Origin: Cyclobacterium marinum DSM 745
Lineage (GTDB): Bacteria > Bacteroidota > Bacteroidia > Cytophagales > Cyclobacteriaceae
Direction: 5' to 3'
DNA: 64,000 nt
Assembly: GCF_000222485.1 (NCBI RefSeq)
Contig: NC_015914.1
Span: forward strand, 1,674,001-1,738,000
Position numbers and translations under genes: made by a program. The notes under the pieces are model-generated. The model saw only the letters and a list, made by a program, of their open reading frames with translations, made no database searches and had not been told where the DNA came from. Positions 9,305 to 16,892 of this stretch are shown here, piece after piece; position 1 is the first letter of the stretch, and each line of letters starts with the position of its first letter.

Positions 9305-10127
9305 TATAAGTAATTACAGTAATCTGGGCCAAAGGGTAATCACAGCCATTTTGGGAACAATTATTATCATTAGCAGTACTGTATTTAGTGAGTGGTCTTA
9401 CTTTTTAGTTTTTGCTATCATCTTAGCATTTACCCAAATGGAGTTTTATAAGCTCTGTGGACTAGATGGTATGTTACCGCTAAAAAGCTTTGGCACATTT
9501 ATTGGACTTTTGGTATTCACATTTACCTTCTTGGAGGAAATGGAAATAATTCCAATGGCCTATTACTTTCTGGTTTTCCCTTTAGTGTCCATGATATTTT
9601 TTATCAAACTCTATAAAAAAACAGATAAAAAGCCATTTACAGGCATTGCCTATACCATATTAGGAATAATTTATGTGGCTCTTCCTTTCTCATTACTTAC
9701 GGTAGCTGCATTTTCTGTGGACAATACATTCCATTTTGAAATCATAATAGGCTCGTTATTAATGCTATGGGCAAGTGATTCCGGAGCTTATTTTGCCGGA
9801 ACCAAATTTGGTAAAACAAAGTTATTTGAACGTGTGTCTCCAAAAAAATCATGGGAAGGAAGTCTTGGCGGAGCATTTGCTGCCATTATCGTAACTTATT
9901 TCATATCAAAAAACTTCACCGTTTTACCGGAGTGGCAATGGTTCTGTATCATGACCATCATTATTATAGCCGGCACTTATGGAGATCTGATTGAGTCTCT
10001 TTTCAAAAGGAGCATCGCGATTAAAGATTCCGGAAGAGGCTTACCGGGTCATGGAGGCTTTATGGATCGCTTTGACGGACTATTGCTTTCCACCCCTTTT
10101 ATTGTAGCCTTTTTAAAAATATTTTAA
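9288..10127 (+). CDS. cdsA: Phosphatidate cytidylyltransferase
   Basis: 279 residues from the ATG at 9288; a TTG three codons upstream is an alternative. About seven or eight membrane helices. The C-terminal CDP-alcohol signature is clear: GTYGDLIESLFKRSIAIKDS near residue 230, followed by GRGLPGHGGFMDRFDGLL, with the metal-binding aspartates. WASDSGAYFAGTKFGKTK and SPKKSWEGSLGG are also typical. It makes CDP-diacylglycerol from phosphatidate and CTP at the inner membrane, the precursor of phosphatidylethanolamine. It lies upstream of psd, a later step of the same route. Confidence 0.95.
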   Translation: MKSRFSISNYSNLGQRVITAILGTIIIISSTVFSEWSYFLVFAIILAFTQMEFYKLCGLDGMLPLKSFGTFIGLLVFTFTFLEEMEIIPMAYYFLVFPLVSMIFFIKLYKKTDKKPFTGIAYTILGIIYVALPFSLLTVAAFSVDNTFHFEIIIGSLLMLWASDSGAYFAGTKFGKTKLFERVSPKKSWEGSLGGAFAAIIVTYFISKNFTVLPEWQWFCIMTIIIIAGTYGDLIESLFKRSIAIKDSGRGLPGHGGFMDRFDGLLLSTPFIVAFLKIF

Positions 10128-10239
10128 TATTTGCTCTAAAAAGTCCTAATATTGTAATCTCAAAAATTAGCTGAGGCACAATTATTCTTGGCAACTTTTT
10201 AGAAAGCTAGAATTGTAAAAAATTAAATGCTAAATCATT

Positions 10240-10902
10240 ATGACCATTCATAAAGAAGGTAGATCATTATTATTTTGGATGTTAGTTGTTTTGGCTGTGA
10301 TTAACTTTGCCATCAATTATTTAGCACCTGTAGAAAAATTGGTTATTAACCTGATTCTAATAGGAAGCATTGTACTCTACTTGATCGTATTGCAGTTTTT
10401 CAGAAACCCGGCCATTCCTGTCCCAAATGATCATGAGTTGGTTTATGCTCCTGCAGATGGCAAGGTGGTGGTCATTGAAAATACCGTGGAAGAGGAGTAT
10501 CTCAAAGAGGAAAGAATTCAGATCTCCATTTTTATGTCCCCAATAAATGTACATGTCAACAGGTCTCCGGTTAGTGGCATTTTAAAATACTTCAAATACC
10601 ATCCGGGAAAATATTTAGTAGCCTGGCACCCAAAATCCAGTTTGGAAAATGAACGTACTTCTTTGGTAATTGAACACCCAAGTGGGGTTCAATTGATGAT
10701 GCGCCAGATCGCAGGGGCAATGGCAAGACGAATTAAATGGTATGTGAAAGAAGGCGACCCCGTGACCCAAGGGGCTGAGTTTGGCTTTATTAAGTTTGGC
10801 TCCAGAGTGGACGTTTTCGTTCCCTTGGACGCTGAAATACTGGTAGACATCAACCAAAAAACCAAAGGTGGAATCACTCCCATTGCTAAATTCAAATCAT
10901 AA
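10240..10902 (+). CDS. psd: Phosphatidylserine decarboxylase proenzyme (short form)
   Basis: 220 residues. Two N-terminal membrane helices (about 8-45) precede the catalytic part: ADGKVV near 70, FMSPINVHVNRSP near 103 with the histidine, and the self-cleavage site FGSRVD near 190, where the Gly-Ser bond yields the pyruvoyl subunit. The short length matches the compact type common in Bacteroidota and archaea. It converts phosphatidylserine to phosphatidylethanolamine in the inner membrane. It follows cdsA after 112 bp. No phosphatidylserine synthase gene is in the window. Its stop overlaps the A-tract side of a terminator that serves the convergent regulator operon. Confidence 0.94.
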   Translation: MTIHKEGRSLLFWMLVVLAVINFAINYLAPVEKLVINLILIGSIVLYLIVLQFFRNPAIPVPNDHELVYAPADGKVVVIENTVEEEYLKEERIQISIFMSPINVHVNRSPVSGILKYFKYHPGKYLVAWHPKSSLENERTSLVIEHPSGVQLMMRQIAGAMARRIKWYVKEGDPVTQGAEFGFIKFGSRVDVFVPLDAEILVDINQKTKGGITPIAKFKS

Positions 10903-10905
10903 AAA

Positions 10906-10929
10906 AAGGGATGTTTTCGTACATCCCTT
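10906..10929 (-). terminator. Rho-independent terminator of the 7TM/kinase/regulator operon
   Basis: The arms AAGGGATGT (10906-10914) and ACATCCCTT (10921-10929) pair perfectly around a six-base loop. Read on the minus strand, the hairpin is followed by a run of T (the A run at 10901-10907). It lies 27 bp past the stop of the response regulator gene. On the plus strand the tail is poor, so it serves mainly the minus-strand operon, though it could also slow psd transcription. Confidence 0.8.
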
Positions 10930-10955
10930 ACTTATACTGCTTACCAGGGCTTTGA

Positions 10956-11600
10956 TCACAAGCCCATATCCAATGCTTTCTTTACAAGCTCAGTAACTGA
11001 AGAAACATTTAATTTCTGATGCAAATGCTTACGGTGAGTTTCCACTGTATGAATACTTAAGTACAATTCATCAGCAATCTCTTTATTGGTCTTCCCTTTA
11101 ACTATCCACTTTAAAATTTCTAACTCCCTTTTAGAGAGTTTAAAGGTGGCTTTAAAATGGTCATATTGCTCAAACTCATCCCCTTCCTCGGCCTGATTCA
11201 AAACATGTTCAAAATTGGCCAAATACCTATCTTCCATCACTTCTCTAATGGTATAAACCAGCTCTTCAGGGTCGGCATTTTTTAAAACATAAGCGTTTAC
11301 ACCTTGCTTGATGCATTTTTTAAAAATTTCTTCATCATCATACATTGAAAGTACAATGGTTTTTACTTTCCATCTTTTCTTTTTTATGTATTGAAGAATA
11401 TCCAACCCATTCAACCCGGGCATGTTCATGTCCGTAATGATCAGATCTACTTTTTTTTCTTTAATGGCAGCAATCGCCTCTTTGCCATTGTGAACCACCT
11501 TCTCCACGATAAAATCCGGTTCATTAGAAAGCAATCTTTCTATCCCCGCAGCAAATAACTTATGATCATCTGCTAATAAAATTCTGGTATTATTTATCAT
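10956..11600 (-). CDS. LuxR/NarL-type response regulator
   Basis: 214 residues. The receiver domain (1-120) has the acidic pair DD (11-12), the phospho-acceptor Asp57 in ITDMNMPG, the LSMYDDEE switch and Lys in YVLKNADP. The C-terminal HTH (about 148-210) has KLSKRELEILKWIVKGKTNK, KEIADELYLSIHTVETHRKH, the classic GerE/LuxR recognition helix. It binds DNA after phosphorylation. Its start overlaps the end of the kinase gene by 11 bp, which makes that kinase its partner with high likelihood. Targets are unknown. Confidence 0.95.
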   Translation of the reverse strand: MINNTRILLADDHKLFAAGIERLLSNEPDFIVEKVVHNGKEAIAAIKEKKVDLIITDMNMPGLNGLDILQYIKKKRWKVKTIVLSMYDDEEIFKKCIKQGVNAYVLKNADPEELVYTIREVMEDRYLANFEHVLNQAEEGDEFEQYDHFKATFKLSKRELEILKWIVKGKTNKEIADELYLSIHTVETHRKHLHQKLNVSSVTELVKKALDMGL

Positions 11601-12357
11601 TTTCCAATTCTATTTCTATTCGGGTGCCTTCCCCTAGCCCCGAATCTATCTGCACCTTACCGTTAATCGCCTGTACTCTAGAATTTATATTTCTAAGGCC
11701 TAAACCCTGGGAAACACGTTCCATATCAAATCCTTCACCGTCATCTTCAATGCGCAATATCATTTTCTCTCCCTGATTCTTTATCTTAATAGCGATCATT
11801 GCCGGTGAAGCATGCTTCATTGCATTGTTTAAACATTCCTGCACCAACCGTATAAGCACTAATTTTTTGTCTCCTTCAATAAAATCAACAGGTTCTCCTT
11901 CTTTTTCAAATAGGACTTCACAAAAACCTGTTTTTTGAATCTTGCTTAATTCTTCTTCCAGAAATTCCTCAAATTTCACATCGTTGATGTAATCTTTATT
12001 TATAGATCGGGACAAGCTCCTAACTTCCTTAATTATTTTATTGATAAGTTTTTTCCCTTCAAATACTGCAGCTGGATCAGGATTATTCAATACTATTTTT
12101 GTCAATGACAAAAGCTGTCCGATATTGTCGTGCAATTCCTGGCTTACATAATGTAAGGTATTTTCTCTGATCTCTTTTTCTGCATTTAATATGGTGTTTT
12201 TGAAATCAGCCTTAATGATTTGAATTTTATGCCTGTTCTTAATTTGCCTTTGGCGATGAACAATAACAATGACAATGATAAAGGCTGCCATAATTACCAT
12301 AAGAATCACACCCGTGAGTATGGCAAAAAAGGTTTGTTGAGAGCTGTCTTCAATCAC
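11590..12357 (-). CDS. HisKA_3-type sensor histidine kinase
   Basis: 255 residues. One membrane helix (about 10-34) with almost no periplasmic part, then the dimerisation/phosphoacceptor block SQELHDNIGQLLSL with His76, then a HATPase_c domain with QECLNNAMKHA (N box), RIEDDGEGFD (G1) and GLGLRNINSR (G2). It phosphorylates the overlapping LuxR-type regulator. As it has no sensory domain of its own, the overlapping 7TM protein upstream (8 bp overlap) may provide the input; that part is inference from gene order. Confidence 0.93.
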   Translation of the reverse strand: MIEDSSQQTFFAILTGVILMVIMAAFIIVIVIVHRQRQIKNRHKIQIIKADFKNTILNAEKEIRENTLHYVSQELHDNIGQLLSLTKIVLNNPDPAAVFEGKKLINKIIKEVRSLSRSINKDYINDVKFEEFLEEELSKIQKTGFCEVLFEKEGEPVDFIEGDKKLVLIRLVQECLNNAMKHASPAMIAIKIKNQGEKMILRIEDDGEGFDMERVSQGLGLRNINSRVQAINGKVQIDSGLGEGTRIEIELENDK

Positions 12358-13021
12358 TTTTCGTAGAAAAAATCAATGGTGAATAATAAGAAAACCCAAA
12401 AATAAGATATAAAGTCGCTGCAAAAAACCGATTTACAGAGGCCAATATTGTCAGATAAAACTCATCCAAACCCCAAGTGACATTCAAGGATCCAAAGTAT
12501 ATAAAACTTCCGGAGTAGAAAAATAAGATGGCCGCTATGTTCCAAAAATGTGGCATACTAAGCAAAGAAGCATTTCCTGCTTTATCAGCCATAAATAAAG
12601 AATACATCAAATAGCAACTAAAAAGCACAACCCCCAAACTCCCAAGTAAATGTGTGTATTGCTGAAACATTTGCGTTGGAGCTTGGATAAAAAGGGTATT
12701 AATTATAGCCCATACCACAAATAAAGCAAGAAAATAAATGACATTTCTTTTTATCCTTTTGGCTTCAATTAAGGTTCCAAGGTAAATTAAAATCAATATG
12801 GTCTCACCAAAAACAAAGAAGATATTGTAAACCAAAACATTCTTCTCTCCATGCTCCACCAAAAAGAAAGCATACAATTCAAAACTTAAAACATAGGAGA
12901 TGATAAAAAAAATGAAATCATGGGACTTTTCGTTCAATTGATATTTCCTTTTAAAAAAGAAAAAAAACAATGACAACAAAAGGCCAACGATTATACAAGA
13001 AAGGTAAGCATAAAAGGTCAT
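12350..13021 (-). CDS. 7TM membrane protein, putative sensor partner of the kinase
   Basis: 223 residues with about seven evenly spaced membrane helices, short loops and a serine-lysine C-terminus. No enzyme motif is visible and I do not recognise a named family; it resembles 7TM sensor modules in layout. It overlaps the kinase start by 8 bp and is 33 bp after the 116-residue gene upstream, so all four genes are likely one operon. A role as the input device for the sensor-less kinase is plausible but not shown. Confidence 0.65.
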   Translation of the reverse strand: MTFYAYLSCIIVGLLLSLFFFFFKRKYQLNEKSHDFIFFIISYVLSFELYAFFLVEHGEKNVLVYNIFFVFGETILILIYLGTLIEAKRIKRNVIYFLALFVVWAIINTLFIQAPTQMFQQYTHLLGSLGVVLFSCYLMYSLFMADKAGNASLLSMPHFWNIAAILFFYSGSFIYFGSLNVTWGLDEFYLTILASVNRFFAATLYLIFGFSYYSPLIFSTKSD

Positions 13022-13054
13022 GGCAATGCAATCATTGTTTTTAAAGTCTTTTTA

Positions 13055-13405
13055 TTAATTACAGTTTGGAGGACATATTTTACCACCATTCATAATCCAA
13101 GATTCATTCGTAGTACTGGAGTTATCATTAGATGCCTCCAAAATAAGGGTCAATTTACCAATATAATCCTCACTATCTTCTTTTTCACCCCTCACCTTTA
13201 CCGTTTCTTTGTCATACATCCCCAGGTAGATTTTAATTCCACCCTCCTTTTCATCTGTTTTGGCCAATAACTCTTCAAGAGTCTTTCGGTCAAAAAAGAC
13301 AGACCTGGTTTGGTCTTTCGCATTGTCCCCATTTACTGCTTTCTCTGCTCCTGCAATAAACTTCTCATAATTTTCTCTTAGTCGCTTAAATAATTTTAGG
13401 TCCAT
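13055..13405 (-). CDS. Small protein of unknown function with C-terminal CPPNC motif
   Basis: 116 residues, soluble, no signal peptide. The N-terminal half is charged and helical (LFKRLRENYEKFIAGAEKAV), the middle has beta character (GGIKIYLGMYD, GKLTLILEAS), and the protein ends GGKICPPNCN, with two cysteines set apart by two prolines and Asn. I do not recognise a named family. It is the first gene of the probable operon with the 7TM protein, kinase and regulator. The cysteine tail suggests a metal or redox site or a modification site, but this is inference. A TAnnTTTG-like -7 box (TATTTTTG) sits at 13439-13446 on the minus strand, without a clear -33 partner. Confidence 0.6.
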   Translation of the reverse strand: MDLKLFKRLRENYEKFIAGAEKAVNGDNAKDQTRSVFFDRKTLEELLAKTDEKEGGIKIYLGMYDKETVKVRGEKEDSEDYIGKLTLILEASNDNSSTTNESWIMNGGKICPPNCN

Positions 13406-13802
13406 ACTGCTATCTGTTTAAAGTAAAAATATCTTTATCAAAAATAACCATTCTTATTCTTAAAAAAGCTTAATAGATCAAAAATTTACCTTTTTCAGCC
13501 TATACATGACATTAATCAGCTTTTCACAACCTACCATCTTTGGGTTCATAATTATTGATTAAACAAATTTCTTCTTGGTTATTTCTTGCGACAACTTAAC
13601 AAAGAGGTAGGCACTCCCTTTTAAATCCCTTCCACAGAATCCCCGGCAAGAAAATTTTTATCTTGTTTACTTAATTAGGTTATTTGTAAATTGAGCGCTT
13701 TAACTGGCAATAGGGCATATGCTTATTTCTGCCAAATAAGGGGTGTGTTTAAAACAATCCAATTTCGAATTGGTCCATGGACCGGGAACAAGTTTACCAG
13801 AT
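13406..13802. other. Noncoding region between divergent genes
   Basis: About 400 bp with no convincing gene. It is AT-rich and must hold promoters for the minus-strand operon (left) and the ion channel gene (right). A frame from a GTG at 13743 enters it from the right but is better explained as upstream extension of the channel frame. I see no hairpin with a T-tract and no repeat shared with the accessory region. Confidence 0.5.
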
Positions 13803-14639
13803 ATGATTTCCTTACCTTCAAAAAAACGACTGGCGCATATTGTATACGAATCTGATGACCGTGCCTCTAAAGCATTTGATCTGGTGTTATTGGTTATGAT
13901 ACTACTAAGCGTAGTAATTGTAATATTGGATTCCGTTCAACAAATTCATGAAAACTTTGGCCCACTATTGTATTGGCTCGAATGGTTCTTTACCCTAATC
14001 TTTTCCGTTGAGTACATATTGCGGATATGGTTAAGCAACAATAAATCAGGCTATGTCTTCAGTTTTTATGGCATTGTAGATTTACTGGCCATATTGCCAA
14101 CCTATCTAAGCTTATTTTTACTTCAAACCCAGTACCTTACGGTTATTAGAGCCCTAAGGTTTTTGAGAATCTTGAGAATTCTCAAACTTCCCGAATACCT
14201 AAAAGAGGCTTCTCGGCTAACGGACGCATTAAAACACAGCAAGGCCAAAATTCAGATTTTCGTTGGATCTGTCTTGACCATTGTCTTGGTGATGGGCTCT
14301 GTCATGTACATTATTGAAGGCCCTGAAAGTGGATTCACCTCCATTCCCAGATCCATGTATTGGGCGATAGTTACTTTAACAACTGTTGGGTACGGAGACA
14401 TTGCTCCTGCGACAGATTTTGGTCAATTTATGGCCTCATTGATCATGCTTATCGGCTATGCTATCATTGCAGTGCCCACCGGTATTGTTACTTCTGAATT
14501 GGTTTCTGCTAGAAATGCAGATGAGATAAAAAACTTTCCTGACTTAAAAACTTGCAATGCCTGTAACCTAAAAAACCATAGTTTGGACGCAATCTTTTGC
14601 AGGAGATGTGGAACCCGCCTTTCACCTAAAACAAAGTAA
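13803..14639 (+). CDS. Voltage-gated-type potassium channel with C-terminal zinc ribbon
   Basis: 278 residues from the ATG at 13803; a GTG at 13743 would add 20 residues that do not look like a channel N-terminus. Six membrane helices: S1 near 20, an S4-like segment TVIRALRFLRILRILKL (about 115-131) with arginines every third residue, then a pore with the selectivity filter TTVGYGD near 200. The C-terminus (about 245-275) has CNACNL and CRRCGTRL, a four-cysteine zinc ribbon. It passes potassium across the inner membrane. The zinc ribbon is probably a cytoplasmic gating or assembly part. Upstream noncoding DNA suggests its own promoter. Confidence 0.9.
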   Translation: MISLPSKKRLAHIVYESDDRASKAFDLVLLVMILLSVVIVILDSVQQIHENFGPLLYWLEWFFTLIFSVEYILRIWLSNNKSGYVFSFYGIVDLLAILPTYLSLFLLQTQYLTVIRALRFLRILRILKLPEYLKEASRLTDALKHSKAKIQIFVGSVLTIVLVMGSVMYIIEGPESGFTSIPRSMYWAIVTLTTVGYGDIAPATDFGQFMASLIMLIGYAIIAVPTGIVTSELVSARNADEIKNFPDLKTCNACNLKNHSLDAIFCRRCGTRLSPKTK

Positions 14640-14802
14640 CCAATTATTACAAAATTGTTTCATCAAATACTCTGGGGTAATGAATAAGTTGCGCCCAAAA
14701 AAGTTGATGAGAATTAGGTCAAGCCCTTACCGCAGGGTTCTATTATCACCCCTTATAGTAAATCGAATCAACTTAATGGGGCTTTAACAACTTAGTAAAT
14801 TA

Positions 14803-15897
14803 TCATTGATCATAAGCATAATTATCGTAAGCAGCCACTATTCTTCTATTGGGTGTCCTACAAGTATTGGGAAAGTCGAAGAAATACATGCAATCAGGCA
14901 ATCCATTGGTAAAAGTTAGGGTAACTGCCCCTTTACTTTTACCTGAGAATCCGGAAAATACATAGTTGGCTTTGACCTGTGCAGGTCTGCCACTTTCATC
15001 TCTGGACATGACTGCAACATTGCTCACACTTCCACTTTGATACCTATTCATCACCCAACCTTTGGAATGGTCGCTTATTAAATCATCTATTAAATGACCG
15101 TAATTTTGGTCCTTAAACACTGCAATAGTTCCCGAAGAAATAGTTGCCTGTTGAGCCTCGTTAGTCACATTAAGTTTCACTGGTTGCTTGTTCAGGGCAA
15201 AAAGGTTTAAGTTCTCCTCAAAGCGAATCAAGCCGGGGCTATTGCATTCATTCAAAACCAATAGCTCATTCATGTCACTAATTATATTTTGGACGTCTAC
15301 CACCAAGTCCATCATTCCTTCCAAACCTTTATCTTGACTAATTAGACCAAAAACATTTCTGAACACATCCGCAGATTGGATTTTTTCCAAGGCCAATTTC
15401 CCATTGTACATGTCCGGTTTCGCATATAGGCCTGTTCCTACGGTAACCCATTCCACACAATACCGACTGAGTTCAACCCCATATCCATTCCGGGTAACTT
15501 GTTCTGTAACACATTCTTCACGGGTCATTTCAACTTTATTTGTGGGTAAATAACCTCCACATTTCCTTGCGTAACTATTGAGATATGCACTGTAAAGAGA
15601 AGAAAAAAACTGTGAATCTCTATCGAACGGAATGTCAATAAAATCTCCTTGAAAAAATTTAATCAAAAGAGCTTCATTGGCGAGTCCGCTCACAAAAAAT
15701 GTCAAGGAATCTATCTTAGAACTATTTTCATGGTCGCTTTCTATTAACAAATCATTCCCGGAGGAAACATTAAATAGCTCCTTCTTAAGGCTTTGACTTC
15801 CAAATCTAAATTGGAATAAAACACCTACTATCATGAAAGAGAATAAAGGAGAAAGGCTAAAAAAACACATTTTCAAATGATTTCGAAAATAGCTCAT
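14803..15897 (-). CDS. Secreted or membrane-anchored protein of unknown function
   Basis: 364 residues. A membrane segment at about 12-30 (FFSLSPLFSFMIVGVLFQF) is not followed by an obvious cleavage site, so it may be an anchor. Eight or so cysteines occur, several paired in a stretch near residues 112-150 (KCGGYL, EECVTEQ, YCVEW), consistent with disulphides outside the cytoplasm. I recognise no family. It is a single gene with noncoding DNA on both sides and lies at the left border of the accessory region. The ATG start, length and even codon pattern support it as coding. Confidence 0.55.
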   Translation of the reverse strand: MSYFRNHLKMCFFSLSPLFSFMIVGVLFQFRFGSQSLKKELFNVSSGNDLLIESDHENSSKIDSLTFFVSGLANEALLIKFFQGDFIDIPFDRDSQFFSSLYSAYLNSYARKCGGYLPTNKVEMTREECVTEQVTRNGYGVELSRYCVEWVTVGTGLYAKPDMYNGKLALEKIQSADVFRNVFGLISQDKGLEGMMDLVVDVQNIISDMNELLVLNECNSPGLIRFEENLNLFALNKQPVKLNVTNEAQQATISSGTIAVFKDQNYGHLIDDLISDHSKGWVMNRYQSGSVSNVAVMSRDESGRPAQVKANYVFSGFSGKSKGAVTLTFTNGLPDCMYFFDFPNTCRTPNRRIVAAYDNYAYDQ

Positions 15898-16080
15898 TTT
15901 ATTTCAAGATTAAATGGCACCCTAATCGTTTATCTAAAATACTTATATTTTCAATAACAAAAAAATGCTTTAATCCATCTATCCAACCTCTCAAAGTCCC
16001 AATTTATTAGGTGAGTTCAAAATTTTTTGCTGGATTTTCAATCTTTATCTCCAAAACCTATTTATTTGGTTCATTGACAT

Positions 16081-16115
16081 AAAAAAAAGCTACGAAATAA
16101 AATCTCATAGCTTTA
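16081..16115 (-). terminator. Terminator of tRNA-like RNA copy 1
   Basis: On the minus strand AAAGCTATG pairs with CGTAGCTTT, using one U-G pair, and is followed by a run of T. In copies 2-4 the same stem is fully Watson-Crick. The wobble that works only in the minus-strand RNA supports transcription from that strand. Confidence 0.8.
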
Positions 16116-16146
16116 GTCAATTAACAATAAACCCAAAATAACCTGC

Positions 16147-16269
16147 TGTAGGAGAAGGAGTCGAACCTCCACGGAGCAGTTAGGAAAAATACGAGCTCGC
16201 TATTTTCTTTATCCTGTGATCCCCACCCCCGAGACAGGAGGGCATGTCTGCCAGTTTCATCATCCTACA
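16147..16269 (-). ncRNA. tRNA-Leu-like RNA with giant variable arm, copy 1
   Basis: A 123-nt RNA with a cloverleaf. The acceptor stem is TGTAGGA/TCCTACA (extendable by a C-G pair). The D-arm ATG/CAT has a leucine-type loop AAACTGGCAGA containing G18-G19. The anticodon stem is CCCTC/GGGGG and its loop CTGTCTC puts GTC at positions 34-36. The T-arm GGAGG/CCTTC has loop TTCGACT. U8, A14, A21, G26, U33 and the T-loop landmarks are present. The variable region is about 55 nt, beginning GGGG and ending CTCC (which pair), with an inner hairpin AGGA/TCCT and AAAATA/TATTTT. U37 and the lack of a CCA end are unlike a decoding tRNA. It has its own promoter and terminator. Confidence 0.75.
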
Positions 16270-16303
16270 GTATATATCAGTAATTAAACTTCCGTTCATT
16301 ACC

Positions 16304-16336
16304 CAAAGACCTTTTGTCTTTGTTTGATATGTCAAA
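16304..16336 (-). promoter_or_regulatory. Candidate promoter of tRNA-like copy 1
   Basis: On the minus strand TTTG (16333-16336) is separated by 21 bp from GGTCTTTG (16304-16311). This fits the Bacteroidota housekeeping pattern TTTG-N19-21-TAnnTTTG, although TA is replaced by GG. The same arrangement precedes all four copies at the same distance, about 35 nt before the acceptor stem. Confidence 0.6.
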
Positions 16337-16610
16337 GGTAATAAAAAGATAAATAAATTAAAATTATGGCAACATAAATTATATTTATTTTCATTATTTT
16401 TAATACATACGTATTTAAATTAACTATTTCATTCTCCAGTCACTTCTACAAACCCTTGGATTGAAATATTTGCAAAGGACAATAAACAAAGCAGGAATCC
16501 TTACCATAACCAACAAATCCTTACCGGAAGCAAAGCGTTAATTCCGGAAACATTTTTAAATTAAAACATCAAAAACCAATACAAAAAACACCGAATTCAA
16601 GCTTCCCAAA

Positions 16611-16750
16611 CTCCGTAGGAGTGTCATTTATATAGCCATAGGGGCCAACCCTTGGAAAACAGGAATATGCACATCTTAATTTTGGCGGTATTGTTGCTTT
16701 TTTTTGCAACAATGCTGACAAAATCACAACGAAAACAAAATTGAAAAACA
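16611..16750 (+). repeat. Hairpin repeat, copy A
   Basis: Holds a small palindrome CTCC-gta-GGAG (16611-16621), a decayed second palindrome near 16635-16655, and the main hairpin at 16678-16725: ATTTTG..GTATTGTTGC, eight T, GCAACAAT..CAAAAT. This order recurs in the other copies. The preceding 16377-16610 also aligns with 22205-22442, so this copy belongs to a larger duplication that includes tRNA-like copy 1. Confidence 0.75.
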
Positions 16751-16778
16751 ATACTATTATTCACAAATAAATCCTAAC

Positions 16779-16794
16779 CCCTGTATTCTAAGAT
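16779..16794. repeat. Solo copy of the IS110 left terminal sequence
   Basis: CCCTGTATTCTAAGAT here is identical to 16845-16860, which spans the junction at the left end of IS copy 1. Past that point the sequence differs. It may be a scar of an earlier insertion of the same element or a partly deleted copy. A perfect hairpin CGATGGG-tgaag-CCCATCG (16802-16820) lies between the two occurrences. Confidence 0.6.
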
Positions 16795-16892
16795 CTACCA
16801 GCGATGGGTGAAGCCCATCGTTAAAAAGCATGCGATTTTTCAAGCCCTGTATTCTAAGATTAAAGCAAGTGGAATAGTACAATTTTTAATTT

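Noticed and set aside
16146..16270. Ordinary decoding tRNA (leucine or aspartate)
   Set aside because: The variable region is about 55 nt, U37 is a pyrimidine, and copy 4 lacks U33. I report it as tRNA-like.
16146..16270. Group I intron within a tRNA-Leu gene
   Set aside because: The extra sequence is far too short for a group I core and no conserved intron segments are present.
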